This document shows, piece by piece, positions 55,290 to 64,000 of a stretch of DNA of 64,000 nt. Source of the DNA: Desmodus rotundus (taxonomy: Eukaryota > Chordata > Mammalia > Chiroptera > Phyllostomidae); contig NC_071392.1 in assembly GCF_022682495.2 (NCBI RefSeq), positions 103,096,896-103,160,895 of the forward strand, read 5' to 3'. Numbering within the stretch: position 1 is the stretch's first letter; each line of letters begins with the position of its first letter. Position numbers and translations under genes: made by a program. The notes under the pieces were generated by a model. It was not told where the DNA came from and did no database searches. It worked only from the letters and a program-made list of their open reading frames with translations.

Positions 55290-55545
55290 ATGCAATCTGT
55301 AGACTAAGACAAGCATGCCCTGTTAAAGTCGCTGCAATCACGTCCTCTCCTGCTCCGAATCCTCTGGCTTCTTCCCCACGTGCAGAGGAAACTCCGCCCT
55401 CCCAGCCCCACGGGATGTGGCCTTGGCTGCCTCTCTGACCAGCCTCCCGACATCCTGCCTGCACTTTCTGGGCGCAGCCACATCGACCTTTCTCCGTTTC
55501 TTCTACTTTATTTAGGCCCCTGGCATCTCGAGTCTCTGTTACTCA
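55290..55545 (+). repeat. Probable L2 LINE ORF2-end fragment, plus orientation
   Basis: 'CTCCTGCTCCGAATCCTCTGGCTTCTTCCCCACGTGCAG' and 'GGCTGCCTCTCTGACCAGCCTCCCG' resemble the upstream L2 ORF2 segment ('ctcctctgctcaaaaccctccaatggcttcccatc'). Diverged. Confidence 0.5.
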
Positions 55546-56229
55546 CAGCCAAACCCAACTCCACTGGCACGGCACATTGGGAGCTGCCGTCTTTATTTTT
55601 AGGGCAAGGTGAAGCCAGAGAAACATTTAGATGGCAGGGTGGCGTGTGGGTTTGGTGTATCCCATGACTCCTCTGGCTGCGATGAGGAGGCTGGGTGGAT
55701 TCTGGGTGGTGGGTATCGAGTATTGGGTGGGTGGTAGGCGAGCCCTTCTGTCCTCCCACAGTGTAGAGGACATTGGGGCAGCCAGGGGAGAGATTATGTC
55801 GAGATAAACTGACACCTGGAGGCCAAACGGGCCCTGACTGGTACCTGCGTGCAGTTCCTGCATAGCCCCGTGGTTTGAGATAGGTCAGGTTTTTGGACCT
55901 CAACCTCTGTGTCTGAGAAATGGGAGGCTTGACGACAATGTGACTGATCTTACAGGGGCCCTTCCTGCTACTCTAAAGATCTCACACTTCTGCCCAAGGT
56001 CACACAGCCAAGAATGGGCAAATCTTGAGGCAGATCTTGCTGAGTTTTTTGTTCATGTTCACGGCCCTTTCTGCTTCCCCAAACAAGCCCACTATGTCTC
56101 GTCATAAATGAACAAAAGGAGAGGTGGAATCATGGCATCCGAGATGGTGACGGCAGAGATCCTGGGAGATGAGCACCCCGAGGCCCAAGGCCAGCATTCT
56201 CTGATGTCCACGCCTCCTGTGGGTCCACA
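55546..56229. other. Non-repetitive sequence, no gene seen
   Basis: A 131-codon minus frame (55508-55903) without recognisable content. 55960-56030 has a weak MIR look. Confidence 0.4.
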
Positions 56230-56345
56230 GCGGTGGGCCCCAATCTGGCAGGGGAGCTAGACATGGATGGACAATATGTAAGTGAATCAGTATGGCTGTT
56301 TCAATAAAACTTTATTCATAAAATGGGGAGCAGGCTGGATTTGGC
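56230..56345 (+). repeat. Fossil DNA-transposon fragment (hAT-like)
   Basis: 'CAATAAAACTTTATTCATAAAATGGGGAGCAGGCTGGATTTGGCCCC' matches a very common ancient mammalian element ('aaaactttatttacaaaaacaggc...ggccagatttggcccg'). Short piece. Confidence 0.55.
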
Positions 56346-56409
56346 CCCTACCCATGCTTTGCTGGCTGCTGGGTTAGAGAGTAACCAGGCGTGGGCAGAG
56401 AGCTCCATC

Positions 56410-56580
56410 AATAATGTGTTCAGGGAGGCCTCACTGAGGACGCAATGGGGGTGAGAAGAAGTCACCAAATGAAGACCCTGGGGCAGGCATTCCAAGCAGA
56501 GGGAAGGAGGCTGGAACACACTCAGTAAGCTGGAGAAACGAGGCTGTGGAAGGTGTGGAAGCCAGACAGGGAATGACAGG
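56410..56580 (-). repeat. L2 LINE ORF2-end fragment, minus orientation
   Basis: 'GGAGGCCTCACTGAGGACGC', 'GACCCTGGGGCAGGCATTCCAAGCAGAGGGAAGGAGGCTGG' follow the reverse L2 sequence ('...aggcattccaggcagagggaacagc...'). Confidence 0.65.
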
Positions 56581-56735
56581 AATGACAGCTACTATGTGCT
56601 CCTGCCACTCATTTCCCCCTCCCCACAGCCCCCAGAAGGAAGCGCGACTACTGCCCCATTTTCTGGAAGAGGAAACTGAGGCACAAGGAAGTGAAACATC
56701 TGGCCTGAGATCACCCCCAGCTAGTGACTGCTGGG
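56581..56735 (-). repeat. MIR SINE fragment, minus orientation
   Basis: 'CTACTGCCCCATTTTCTGGAAGAGGAAACTGAGGCACAAGGAAGTGAAACATCTGGCCTGAGATCACCCCCAGCTAGTGACTGCTGG' is the reverse MIR core. Confidence 0.85.
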
Positions 56736-56859
56736 GCCAGCATGTCCCCCACTCTGCTCATGATGAGAACTGCCTGCAGGGGAGACGGCTCCTGTGGCCC
56801 TAACCCTGGAGCCCTGCCCAGAGCTGGGCAGGGGGAGAGACTTGTGCAACAAGGGACAA

Positions 56860-57085
56860 AGGAATGACAGTGACATTTGTCCGGCACCAACCCTGGGCCG
56901 GGGCCCCCTTGTAAGACCTTCACATGGACTAACTCATCTAATCCTCACATCAACCCTATGAGGTCACCATGTGACAGAGAAGGAAAGTGAGGCACGCAGA
57001 GATTAACTCATTTTCCCAAGGTTGTGGGGTGGGGGGAGGCTGAGGCGGGATTCAAGTCCAGGCTGTCTGACTCCGGAGCCCCTGC
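56860..57085 (-). repeat. MIR SINE, minus orientation
   Basis: 'GGACTAACTCATCTAATCCTCACATCAACCCTATGAGGTCACCATGTGACAGAGAAGGAAAGTGAGGCACGCAGAGATTAACTCATTTTCCCAAGG', then 'GCGGGATTCAAGTCCAGGCTGTCTGACTCCGGAGCCC', covers most of a reverse MIR including its tRNA-like end. Confidence 0.9.
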
Positions 57086-57100
57086 TCATAAGTACTGTAT

Positions 57101-57160
57101 GCACACACACACGTGCGTGTGCATTTACATGTGCACAAGCGTGCACACGCACAGACACCA
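57101..57160. repeat. CA/TG-rich alternating purine-pyrimidine tract
   Basis: CACACACACACGTGCGTGTGC followed by ACATGTGCACAAGCGTGCACACGCAC. An interrupted dinucleotide repeat with Z-DNA-prone alternation. Confidence 0.85.
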
Positions 57161-57359
57161 GAGAGTCAGCAGCAAGCAGCATTTAGAAGAAGAGGGTTAC
57201 CCCACACAGAGCAGTGGGAATCACATGTGAGGCTGTTTTCCATGAACTGTGCGCGCCCGAGGCACAGCTCCTTGGTACCTGATCATTCGTAAGGACGGCC
57301 GGGGGAGTGTGGAATCCTGACGCCCACAATTCCAGCACATATCTGCTTTAGCCTGCCAG

Positions 57360-57530
57360 TGCTGGGCTTTTCAGAAACACTTCACCCTTCCGGGCCTCAG
57401 TCTCCAATCCTGACACAGGGCTGGTAACATCACCCCTCTCCAAGGGCTGTTGTAATGACAGCTGTGAGCGCTCCGAGCCCCGCCTGGCTCACAGTCAGTG
57501 CGCTGTACATGCAGGTTCATATAATTACTG
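57360..57530 (+). repeat. MIR SINE fragment, plus orientation
   Basis: 'CCTTCCGGGCCTCAGTCTCCAATCCTGACACAGGGCTGGTAACATCACCCCTCTCCAAGGGCTGTTGTAATGACAGC...CCTGGCTCACAGTCAGTGCGCTG' follows the MIR core and 3' end. Confidence 0.75.
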
Positions 57531-58079
57531 CCCCACGAACAAGCAGTCTGCTCCCTGACTCCCCAGCGCCACTCAGCCCTGCAGCCCTCCCTGAAAAGAG
57601 CCATGCTCGTATCATCATTTCATAGCGTCCTTGTTTCAAAGCGTCGTTACTCCAAGCACCCAGGTAAGCTGTCACACGTCAGCCAGAGACTCGCCGGCCT
57701 TTGTCTCAGTGTGCTGGGCTGATAGGATCCAATACCACGGGATTTTATTCTCTTCTCTGCCTGTCCCTTTTCTGTACAGATCAAAAAAAAAAAAAAAAGA
57801 TAAGAGCTGCACCTGGATCTTGCGTTTTAATAATTTTAGTAATGCACAGGGAATTGGGTGGCTTGGGGACTTGGTGCCTGAGAGCGACTTGTCACTGTGT
57901 GGACAGACCGGGTGGAAAGAGGAGATTCAAGGGCAGGAAAGACAAGGACCTGTGGGGATGGGAATAAAATAACTCAATGGCCTTCAACAGTCCAAATTAA
58001 ATTAAATGTCACGAGTGCTTTCTTCTTGTCATAAGTTTCCAGTAAGGGAGAGAGGGGGCACCTCCAAGCAGTGAGTTGA
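57531..58079. other. Non-repetitive sequence with a 16-A run
   Basis: A(16) at 57783-57798 without an attached SINE or L1 body. A 113-codon plus frame (57631-57972) runs through the A-run as lysines; judged chance. Confidence 0.4.
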
Positions 58080-58580
58080 AAGTGAAGGACTCAGTCTGCT
58101 GTCTTCCTTCCGGTAGGAAGAGACCCGCCTCCTCACCCGTCCCTGCCCACCTCTCCCACCTCCACTCTGCACTCTCCCCTCGCTCAGCAGCCACACTGGG
58201 CCTGCTGGTCCCTGAATCACACCAGCGTGACTCTCCCCACCTCCCAGCCTTTACCCTTGCTGTTTCCTCCACCCTGATCTTCACACGCCTGCTTCTTCCT
58301 CCACACCCAGGTCTTGGCTCTAACAGGGGGTCAGAGTGGCTTTCTCTCAAGGCACTGTGTCTAAACGGGGCCCACTCCACGGGCCCCACCCTCTGCTCGT
58401 CCACCACCCTGTTGTATTTCTTCATAGCATTGTCACCATTTAAAATATTCAGGGTGTATTTTCTGTGTGAGCACTGAAAAGATGAGACCCTTGGTCTCAT
58501 CTACCTCTCCCCCAAACACCCAGAATGTGCCGGGGCAGAATGCAGGTGCTCAATAATAAAGCCTTTTCAGTGAATGAATG
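58080..58580 (+). repeat. L2 LINE 3' region, plus orientation
   Basis: 'GTTGTATTTCTTCATAGCATTGTCACC', 'GAATGTGCCGGGGCAGAATGCAGGTGCTCAATAATAAAGCC' and the final 'GTGAATGAATGTATGA' are the L2 end; upstream is consistent with ORF2. The 3' terminus is complete. Confidence 0.8.
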
Positions 58581-58778
58581 TATGACTAATGCATGACTTG
58601 ATCACTACCTAATGAGGCTTGCTACTCTCTGTGCCCAAGTGAATTGGGCACAAATCCGCAGTCTGTGTGTCAGTGATCACCTAGTGATGTCTCGAACATG
58701 AATCGGATATTTTATTCTTGGTTCCATTTACATGCCTGGCTGGCTGGCAGGCTGGCGAGACTCAGAGTTCCTTGAGGG

Positions 58779-58808
58779 TGAAGGATATGTGCTTCTCCAT
58801 ATCCTTCA
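58779..58808. repeat. Perfect inverted repeat, 11-bp arms and 8-nt loop
   Basis: TGAAGGATATG, loop TGCTTCTC, then CATATCCTTCA: exact complementarity. It lies 40 bp before the pentanucleotide array. Confidence 0.85.
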
Positions 58809-58849
58809 TGATGACTTGTACTTAGCCAACTCTGAAAAGATACCTCAGG

Positions 58850-59012
58850 ATTAGATTGGATTGGATTGGACTGGATTGGATTAGACTGGACTGGGCTGGA
58901 TTGCATTAGACTGCACTTGTTTAGATTGGACTGGACTGCACTGGACTGGATTGGGTTGGACTGGACTGGAATGGATTAGATTAGACTGGACTGGATTGGA
59001 CTGGATTGGATT
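58850..59012 (+). repeat. Pentanucleotide microsatellite (GGATT/GGACT)n
   Basis: About 160 bp of GGATT and GGACT units with scattered GGGCT, GGGTT, GCATT, GCACT and 10-bp composites (GGACTGGATT). Unit boundaries stay largely in phase, with one degenerate stretch (GCACTTGTTTAGATT) near 58912. Units alternate at the fourth base (T or C). Confidence 0.9.
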
Positions 59013-59099
59013 GTGACATGAAAACCTGAGTCATCATCTAGAAAGTTTGGTCACTTTCAAGGTATTCCAAATGTTCTTTCATCAGTGGTAGCTCATTGG

Positions 59100-59430
59100 T
59101 CTCTAAACCTTTATACAGACTCTTCCCTCTTCCCAGATGCATTTCCCCTTCAGTCCCATTTCTCCTGGTGAAGTCCTACTCATTCCTCTGTCTGTCACTT
59201 CTTCTCTGAAGCCTTCCCTGATTTCTCCCTTCGAGGTTGATCCATTTCTATTAGAGCACGTACCCCACTTTACGACTATTTTTATTCTTATGTCTGCCTC
59301 TACTATTTTACTACTCAGTATACTGTGAATCCTTTAAAGTTAATCCCAATTGTTCAATTTTGTAAGACTCCCCAGTGCCTAGCTTAGTCTCTGTCAAATG
59401 TCAAAACTGTTTTTTGAACAAATGATCAAA
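59100..59430 (+). repeat. L2-type LINE 3' region, plus orientation
   Basis: 'CCTGGTGAAGTCCTACTCATTCC', 'CTTCTTCTCTGAAGCCTTCCCTGATTTCTCCC', 'CCCCAGTGCCTAGCTTAGTCTCTGTC' and 'TTTTTTGAACAAATGA' follow L2-type ORF2 end and 3' UTR. AT-richer than the other copies. Confidence 0.7.
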
Positions 59431-59704
59431 GTAACTATAAGATGAGATAGAACTACACAGAGATACAAGTAACATGTTTAATCCCCACTTTCCCCTGTGA
59501 GAATGGTGGCTCTGGGAGGCAGGGATTCTGTTGTCTTTCCTGATTTAACCCCCTTGCCTTGTATGGAAGCTCACACCCAGAGGCTGAGAACGCACGTGTC
59601 AGATGCAAGGAAACACTGAGCCAGTAATGATGAGGGACTGACTCTGATGAGCGTCCCCAAAGCCTCAGGGAGGAGGCGAGACCAGACTGGTGCTTTAAAG
59701 AATG

Positions 59705-59868
59705 GTGGACGCCCATTCATTCAACAAATACTAGCTGAAGACCTACTATGTGCCAAGGTCTGTCATAGACATTGGGCTACAACAGTGAACAAGATAAAAT
59801 CCCCGCCCTCTTGGACCTACCTTTTAATGGGAAGAAAGACAATAACCAATAAAAAAAAAATAGAAATG
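59705..59868 (-). repeat. L2 LINE 3' end, minus, left part of a split copy
   Basis: 'CATTCATTCAACAAATACTAGCTGAAGACCTACTATGTGCCAAGGTCTGTC', 'GGGCTACAACAGTGAACAAGATAAAATCCCCGCCCTCTTGGACCTACC' is a clear reverse L2 end. It is broken at 59868 by the HAL1-like insertion and resumes at 61736. Confidence 0.9.
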
Positions 59869-60637
59869 AGGGGAGAACCAAGATGGCGGCGTAGGTAGAC
59901 ACACTGCGCGTCCTCGCACAACCAGAACTGACAGAGAATCGAATGGCAAGGGGGTCCGACACCAAGGAAATAAAAAATAAATATTCATCCAGACCAGTAG
60001 GAGGGGCAGAGACGGGCACCGGGGTGAAGAGGACTCGCTTGGCTGTGGCGGCACCGAGACTGGCGGAGTGTGGGACGAACGGCCCTGGCAGTCTGAGCAC
60101 TAGCAGACCCTGTGGCCCCACATTCCCGCAGATAAACCGAGAGGGCCGGACTCAGAGTGGCGGAGAGCGGGGCAGGCTGAGCAGTGGGTAGCACCCCAAG
60201 GCCCCACATTCGTGCACAGATAAACCAGACGAACGGGGGGGGGGGGGGAGCAAAGCAGACCACACAACCCAGGGCTCCAGCTCGGAGGAAATAAAGCCTC
60301 AAGACTCTGATTGAGAGCGCCCGTGGGGGTTGGGGCTGCAGGAGAGACTCCCAGCCTCACGGGAGAGGTCGTTGGAGAGACCCACAGGGGCCTAGAGTGT
60401 GCACAGGCCCGCCCACTCGGGAACCAGCACCGGAGGGGCCCAGTTTGGTTCTGGGTATCGGGGTGAAGGATTGAAATCCGTAGGAGAGTGAAGCGGGCGC
60501 CATTGCTCCCTCCCGGCCCCTCCCCCACATACAGTGTCACAACGCCGCGACCAGCGTTACCCCGCCCCCGGTGAACACCTAAGGCTCCGCCCCTTAAAGT
60601 AACAGACCTGCCAAGGCAAAAAAAAAAAAAGGCCCAA
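59869..60637 (+). promoter_or_regulatory. 5' UTR/promoter region of the HAL1-like element
   Basis: About 770 bp, GC-rich and rich in CpG. CAAGATGGCGG at 59880-59890 fits the YY1 motif that fixes the start site at the 5' end of L1 families. Two diverged repeats of about 80-95 bp each begin TGGCGGAG (60061 and 60158) and end GGCCCCACATTC...CAGATAAACC (60114-60138; 60200-60226), reminiscent of monomeric L1 promoters. A 14-G run lies at 60235-60248 and an A(13)-run at 60618-60630, just before the ORF1 ATG. Confidence 0.7.
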
Positions 60638-61327
60638 ATGACAGAACACTTCAAAGCTCCAGAAAAAATACAACTAAGCGAGGAAGAGATAGCCAACCTA
60701 TCGGATGCACAGTTCAAAACACTGGTTATCAAGATGCTCACAGAATTGGTTGAATCTGTTTGAAAAACAGATGAAAAAATGAAGCCTATGCCAAGAGAAA
60801 CAAAGGAAAATGTACAGGGAACCAATAGTGATGAGAAGGAAACTGGGACTCAAATCAACGGTGTGGACCAGAAGGAAGAAAGAAACATCCAACCAGAAAA
60901 GAATGAAGAAACAAGAACTCGGAAAAATGAGGAGAGGCTTAGGAACCTCCAGGACATCTTGAAACGTTCCAACATCCAAATTATAGGGGTGCCAGAAGGA
61001 GAAGAGGAAGAACAAAAAATTGAAAACTTATTTGAACAAACAATGAAGGAGAAATTCCCTAATCTGGCAAAGGAAATAGACTTCTGGGAAGTCCAGGAAG
61101 CTCAGAGAGTCCCAAAGAAGCTGGACCCAAGGAGGAACACAACAAGGCACATCATAATTACATTACCCAAGATTAAATGCAAGGACCTACATCCAAGATT
61201 ACTGTATCCAGAAAAGCTATCATTTAGAATGGAAGGGAAGATAAAGTGCTTCTCAGATAAGGTCAAGTTAAAGAAGTTCATCATCACCAAGCCCTTATTA
61301 TATGAAATGTTAAAGGGAGTTACCTAA
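60638..61327 (+). pseudogene. L1 ORF1-like frame with one in-frame UGA and internal deletions
   Basis: ATG at 60638 opens a 230-codon frame, interrupted once by UGA at codon 42 (60761-60763), with a downstream in-frame ATG at codon 48 (60779). Order: acidic N-terminal segment, short charged helical stretch (about residues 75-110; much shorter than the usual L1 coiled coil), RRM-like domain with IIGVPEGEE (about 115-123) and RHIII (about 170-174), then C-terminal residues LLYPEKLSF and KPLLYEMLKG. The basic middle of the C-terminal domain, normally between the RRM end and the YP.KLSF motif, is missing at about residue 182 (near 61185) without loss of frame. The intact family protein is an RNA chaperone that coats L1 RNA; this product would lack trimerisation length and key RNA-binding residues. 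Confidence 0.8.
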
Positions 61328-61722
61328 GAAAAAGAAGATCAAAAATAAGAACAGTAAAAATGACAGCAAACTCACAGTTATTAATGACCACACCTAAAAC
61401 AAAAACAAGAGTAAACTAGGCAAACAACTAGAACAGGAACAGAACCATAGAGATGGAGATCACATGGAGGGTTGTCATAGGGGAGTGGGAGGGGGAGAGG
61501 GGGGGAAAGGTACAGAGAACAAGTAGCATAGATGATAGGTGGAAAATAGACAGGGGGAGGGTAAGAATAGTGTAGGAAATGTAGAAGCCAAAGAACTTAT
61601 AAGTATGACCCATGGACATGAACTATAGGGGGGGAATTTGGGAGGGAAGGGGTGGGCAGGATGGAGTGGAATGTGGGGGGGAATTGAGACAACTGTAATA
61701 GCATAATCAATAAATATATTTT
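61328..61722 (+). other. 3' UTR of the HAL1-like element
   Basis: An A-rich start (AAGAAAAAGAAGATC) is followed by a polypurine, G-rich tract at about 61468-61512 (GGGGAGTGGGAGGGGGAGAG and following G6) and further G-runs at 61550-61560 and 61627-61682. L1 3' UTRs are known for G-quadruplex-prone tracts. It ends AGCATAATCAATAAATATATTTT; the A-tail has decayed or was short. Confidence 0.75.
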
Positions 61723-61735
61723 AAAAATAGAAATG

Positions 61736-61985
61736 CAATATGATGTCAAGAGGTAAAAAGTGGTTTGGAGGAAGTATGGCAGAAGAATAAGATGGAGAAG
61801 GACGGAAATGTTATTTTAGGTGAGTGATCAGGGATGGTCTTACAAGGGGAAAGATGGTAGAAATGAGGCCAGAGTGAGTGTGGGGAGGTGAGGGGAGAAG
61901 CCAGTGGTTGAGTGGAGTGAGGGAGGCAGCCGGAGACAGAAAGGGATACTGGGAGCGGAGAGAGGGGAGAACTAATGAACGCAGT
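61736..61985 (-). repeat. L2 LINE, minus, right part of the split copy
   Basis: Continues the reverse L2 after the insertion: 'GATGTCAAGAGGTAAAAAGTGG', 'GTTATTTTAGGTGAGTGATCAGGGATGGTCTTACAAGGGG' corresponds to the L2 ORF2-end reverse ('...agggtggtcagggaaggcctc...'). Confidence 0.7.
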
Positions 61986-64000
61986 GGTTATACACTGCCA
62001 TGCACTCAAATCTCACTTTGGGTTATTTTTAGCACTTGAGCCTTTGACAGCAATTATTACTATTCTGGTATCATAAAACCCTCCAGAAAAGTGCTTTAGA
62101 CAGACACTCTTCTCTGTATTGGAAATATGTTCCATATTGATTATGGTACAAGGATTATAGAAAGGCGATCTCATTTCCCCACCTGACTTCCCGATCTATT
62201 GGCATGACCCTAATTTGTCAGGATGCTAATTTTACACAGCAGAGCACTCACAGGCCCAAGCCCCTTTCTATGTCTGCTGTGTGCCTTCGGTGACGATTTC
62301 TGCTGCTTAATAGGAGCAGAGCTATGAAAATGAGCGCAAAACCCAAACATTAAAAGATGGTCCCTCCCATTCCAAGTAGCCCAACCAGAATACCTGGAAG
62401 GTAGGAAACCCTCCCAATCGCCTGCTGTCCAGATGCAAGGAATCAATCAGGTTTACAAAGGGACCCGCAGAATCTCACCACCAAGTCCCCGGTCTTTTCT
62501 CTTTATGAGCTTATTCCGTCAAGCCCCGGTGGGTTTGGTTTTGTTTGAGGTTTAACAGGATTTCAGACTTGGGGGTGGTCTCCTTGGATTTTTCTCCTTC
62601 TTTTTCCTTTTGATGCTTAAAAATACTGACACCAAAGAAACAACTGGGACTGAGAAGATTGGAATTACACAGGATGTAATCCCCTTTCACATACGTGTCA
62701 AAGGGAGGTGGTGGGTCATCTCTGAAGTTGTGATTTTCCTTGTACACAAGCCCAGAAGCTGAGGATTTGGGTCAAGCAAAAATGGCTAAGAATAAAGTGT
62801 GATCTCAAGGACCCCTCTCTTGAGGTTGGGGTTTCAACCCCTAAAAGCCCGAAGCAGCACCGTTGTAAAGCAGGAGTGATACAGCTTTTGGTCAACCATT
62901 GCACCATGGGGCCACGGGGGAAGCGTAAGAGAAAATGCCTTCGCTTTGTCATTTCTGTGTGTGTGTGCACAGTGACTCACAATGTGTATAGCGTCGTCTC
63001 GAAGGGAGTTTGAGAAGCTGAGGGGTAATTGGGGCTTGCACAATACCTGGGATTGCCGGACATGGTTTCCTAAAGGTGAAATCATGATCATCCTACAAAC
63101 ATTAGATGAATGTGTCAAAGGTTTTGTTTAGCTTGTAATGAATAAGGGGACCAGAAAGGTTTTTAAACCAACCTAAAGGGAAATCCAGAGTGCAGACATT
63201 TATAGGTTATTAAGAAAGCTGGAATGAACTGGATTAATAGATGCAAAACTGGCTTCTTCCCTAATGGGGGAGGGAGTCGAGTAAACCCCCACTGGACATA
63301 ACGTGCATTTCTAAAAACAGGAATTGTTTGCATTACTATCAGTTCTCTATAAACTACCTTCTGCCTTTAGAGAATTGTAAAGTAGTCTATGCCACAACAA
63401 CGGAAGGCGAAGGCCACCTAGAAACCCAATAAATTTCAAAGTCTTTTCAATTTGTTCCTTACAAGGGCTACTGGCATTTAGCTGATGGAAGCCCAGGTGT
63501 TTCTCAACTCTTGCCACATGCAAGGCAGGCCCACTGGGTCCCCCATGACCTTTAAATGTCCCTGCGCATAGTTTCACAAGTAAAAACTGTTCATAATGAA
63601 CTGAGACGCAACCCCAGCTCCATAGGAACAAAAGTATTTGTTGCATCTGTTAATGTACATTGAATAGGTTTTATTCCAGTAAAAAGGTTTACATCTGTTC
63701 TTTCATGTCTTATATTTCTTGTACAGAATGACTTGTGGTCGTCTTGCTGCTTTCTAATCCAGTCTTATTCATCAACAGCAGAATCAAACAGCTCACTGAC
63801 TCTTTAAATCTTGCTGTGCGGCCTCTGCCAGGCGCATATCTACTGCACTTTAATTTTGCACAATTCTATGGTCTTCTTATTTTGACCATAAGCAGTATTC
63901 TACAAGTTAGTTCTCTTTTATTTCTCCTTGACATTATAGCCAGGGCAACATTCTGATTGTTTAATTATGTGTATAGGCAGGTGATAGTATTCAAGAATTT
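61986..64000. other. Mostly unique sequence, no gene seen
   Basis: 62030-62250 has a weak repeat look. Frames up to 99 codons on the minus strand (63347-63646; 62834-63118) have no recognisable content. 63660-64000 is AT-rich and featureless to me. Confidence 0.4.

Larger units (their letters stand above)
59869..61722 (+). mobile_element. HAL1-like (half-LINE) L1-derived element, complete insertion
   Basis: Exact 13-bp repeats AAAAATAGAAATG at 59856-59868 and 61723-61735 bound a 1854-bp insertion inside an older reverse L2. Parts in order: an L1-like 5' UTR starting GGGGAGAACCAAGATGGCGG (59871-59890), an ORF1-like frame (60638-61327), no trace of ORF2, a purine/G-rich 3' UTR and an AATAAA-containing end. 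The T-rich target (AAAA on the top strand) fits L1 endonuclease cleavage. It cannot supply reverse transcriptase, so it must have moved in trans. HAL1 elements with ORF1 but no ORF2 are known in mammals, including bats. Confidence 0.85.

Noticed and set aside
57783..57798. A(16) run as the tail of a processed pseudogene or SINE
   Set aside because: No retrocopy body or target duplication was found upstream; probably a simple A-run.
58850..59012. CRISPR-like array
   Set aside because: Units are 5 bp with no spacers and the DNA is mammalian; it is a simple microsatellite.
60100..60825. 241-codon minus-strand frame, the longest in the window
   Set aside because: It is antisense to the 5' UTR and ORF1 start of the HAL1-like element; open because of that sequence's composition.

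Overview
This window reads as mammalian nuclear DNA, most likely from a bat. Three SINE copies (445-684, 29690-29929, 54363-54572) carry the tRNA-derived head and the '(C)GATGTTTCTCTC' tail typical of the bat VES family. Two LINE-1-derived insertions have a matching bat-like 3' region. The rest is ancient mammalian repeat debris (L2, MIR, MLT1/MaLR LTRs, old L1M tails) in non-repetitive sequence. The bat assignment comes from recognising the SINE; the genus is not resolved.

I find no convincing protein-coding gene, rRNA, functional tRNA or CRISPR array. The open reading frames are short, overlap on both strands, match no family I recognise and mostly lie in L2 or in GC-rich unique sequence. 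The window is therefore intergenic or deep intronic. The only recognisable coding traces are a defective L1 ORF1 (60638-61327) and a very degenerate possible CCHC zinc-knuckle stretch (51690-52068, minus).

Layout. 0-6.6 kb: a VES SINE, small reverse L2 pieces, and a possible conserved non-coding block at 6150-6660. 6.8-9.3 kb: an L2 split cleanly by an MLT1 LTR (7005-7532) whose removal rejoins the L2, then a second MLT1. 11.7-15.2 kb: old L1M 3' ends and a young reverse L1 tail flanked by a 14-bp duplication. 15.8-20.5 kb: MIRs, L2s, an MLT1, and another possible regulatory block (16205-16600). 20.5-33.3 kb: mostly unique, with L2s, a complete MLT1 solo LTR (27588-27962), a VES and a nested old-repeat complex near 30 kb. 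34-41 kb: GC-rich and nearly free of recognisable repeats. 41-52 kb: L2, MIR, one DNA-transposon fossil and a candidate ERV-type LTR. 54-59.4 kb: a VES, L2/MIR and a 160-bp pentanucleotide repeat next to a perfect hairpin.

The most notable object is at 59869-61722. It is a 1.85-kb L1-derived element without ORF2 (half-LINE, HAL1-like), inserted into an older reverse L2 and flanked by an exact 13-bp duplication. It has an L1-like 5' UTR with a YY1-type site and two diverged monomer-like repeats. Its ORF1 is shortened, with one in-frame UGA and an apparent in-frame loss inside the C-terminal domain, and its 3' UTR is G-rich. It must have been moved by L1 machinery supplied in trans. I see no other candidate for a new biological system.
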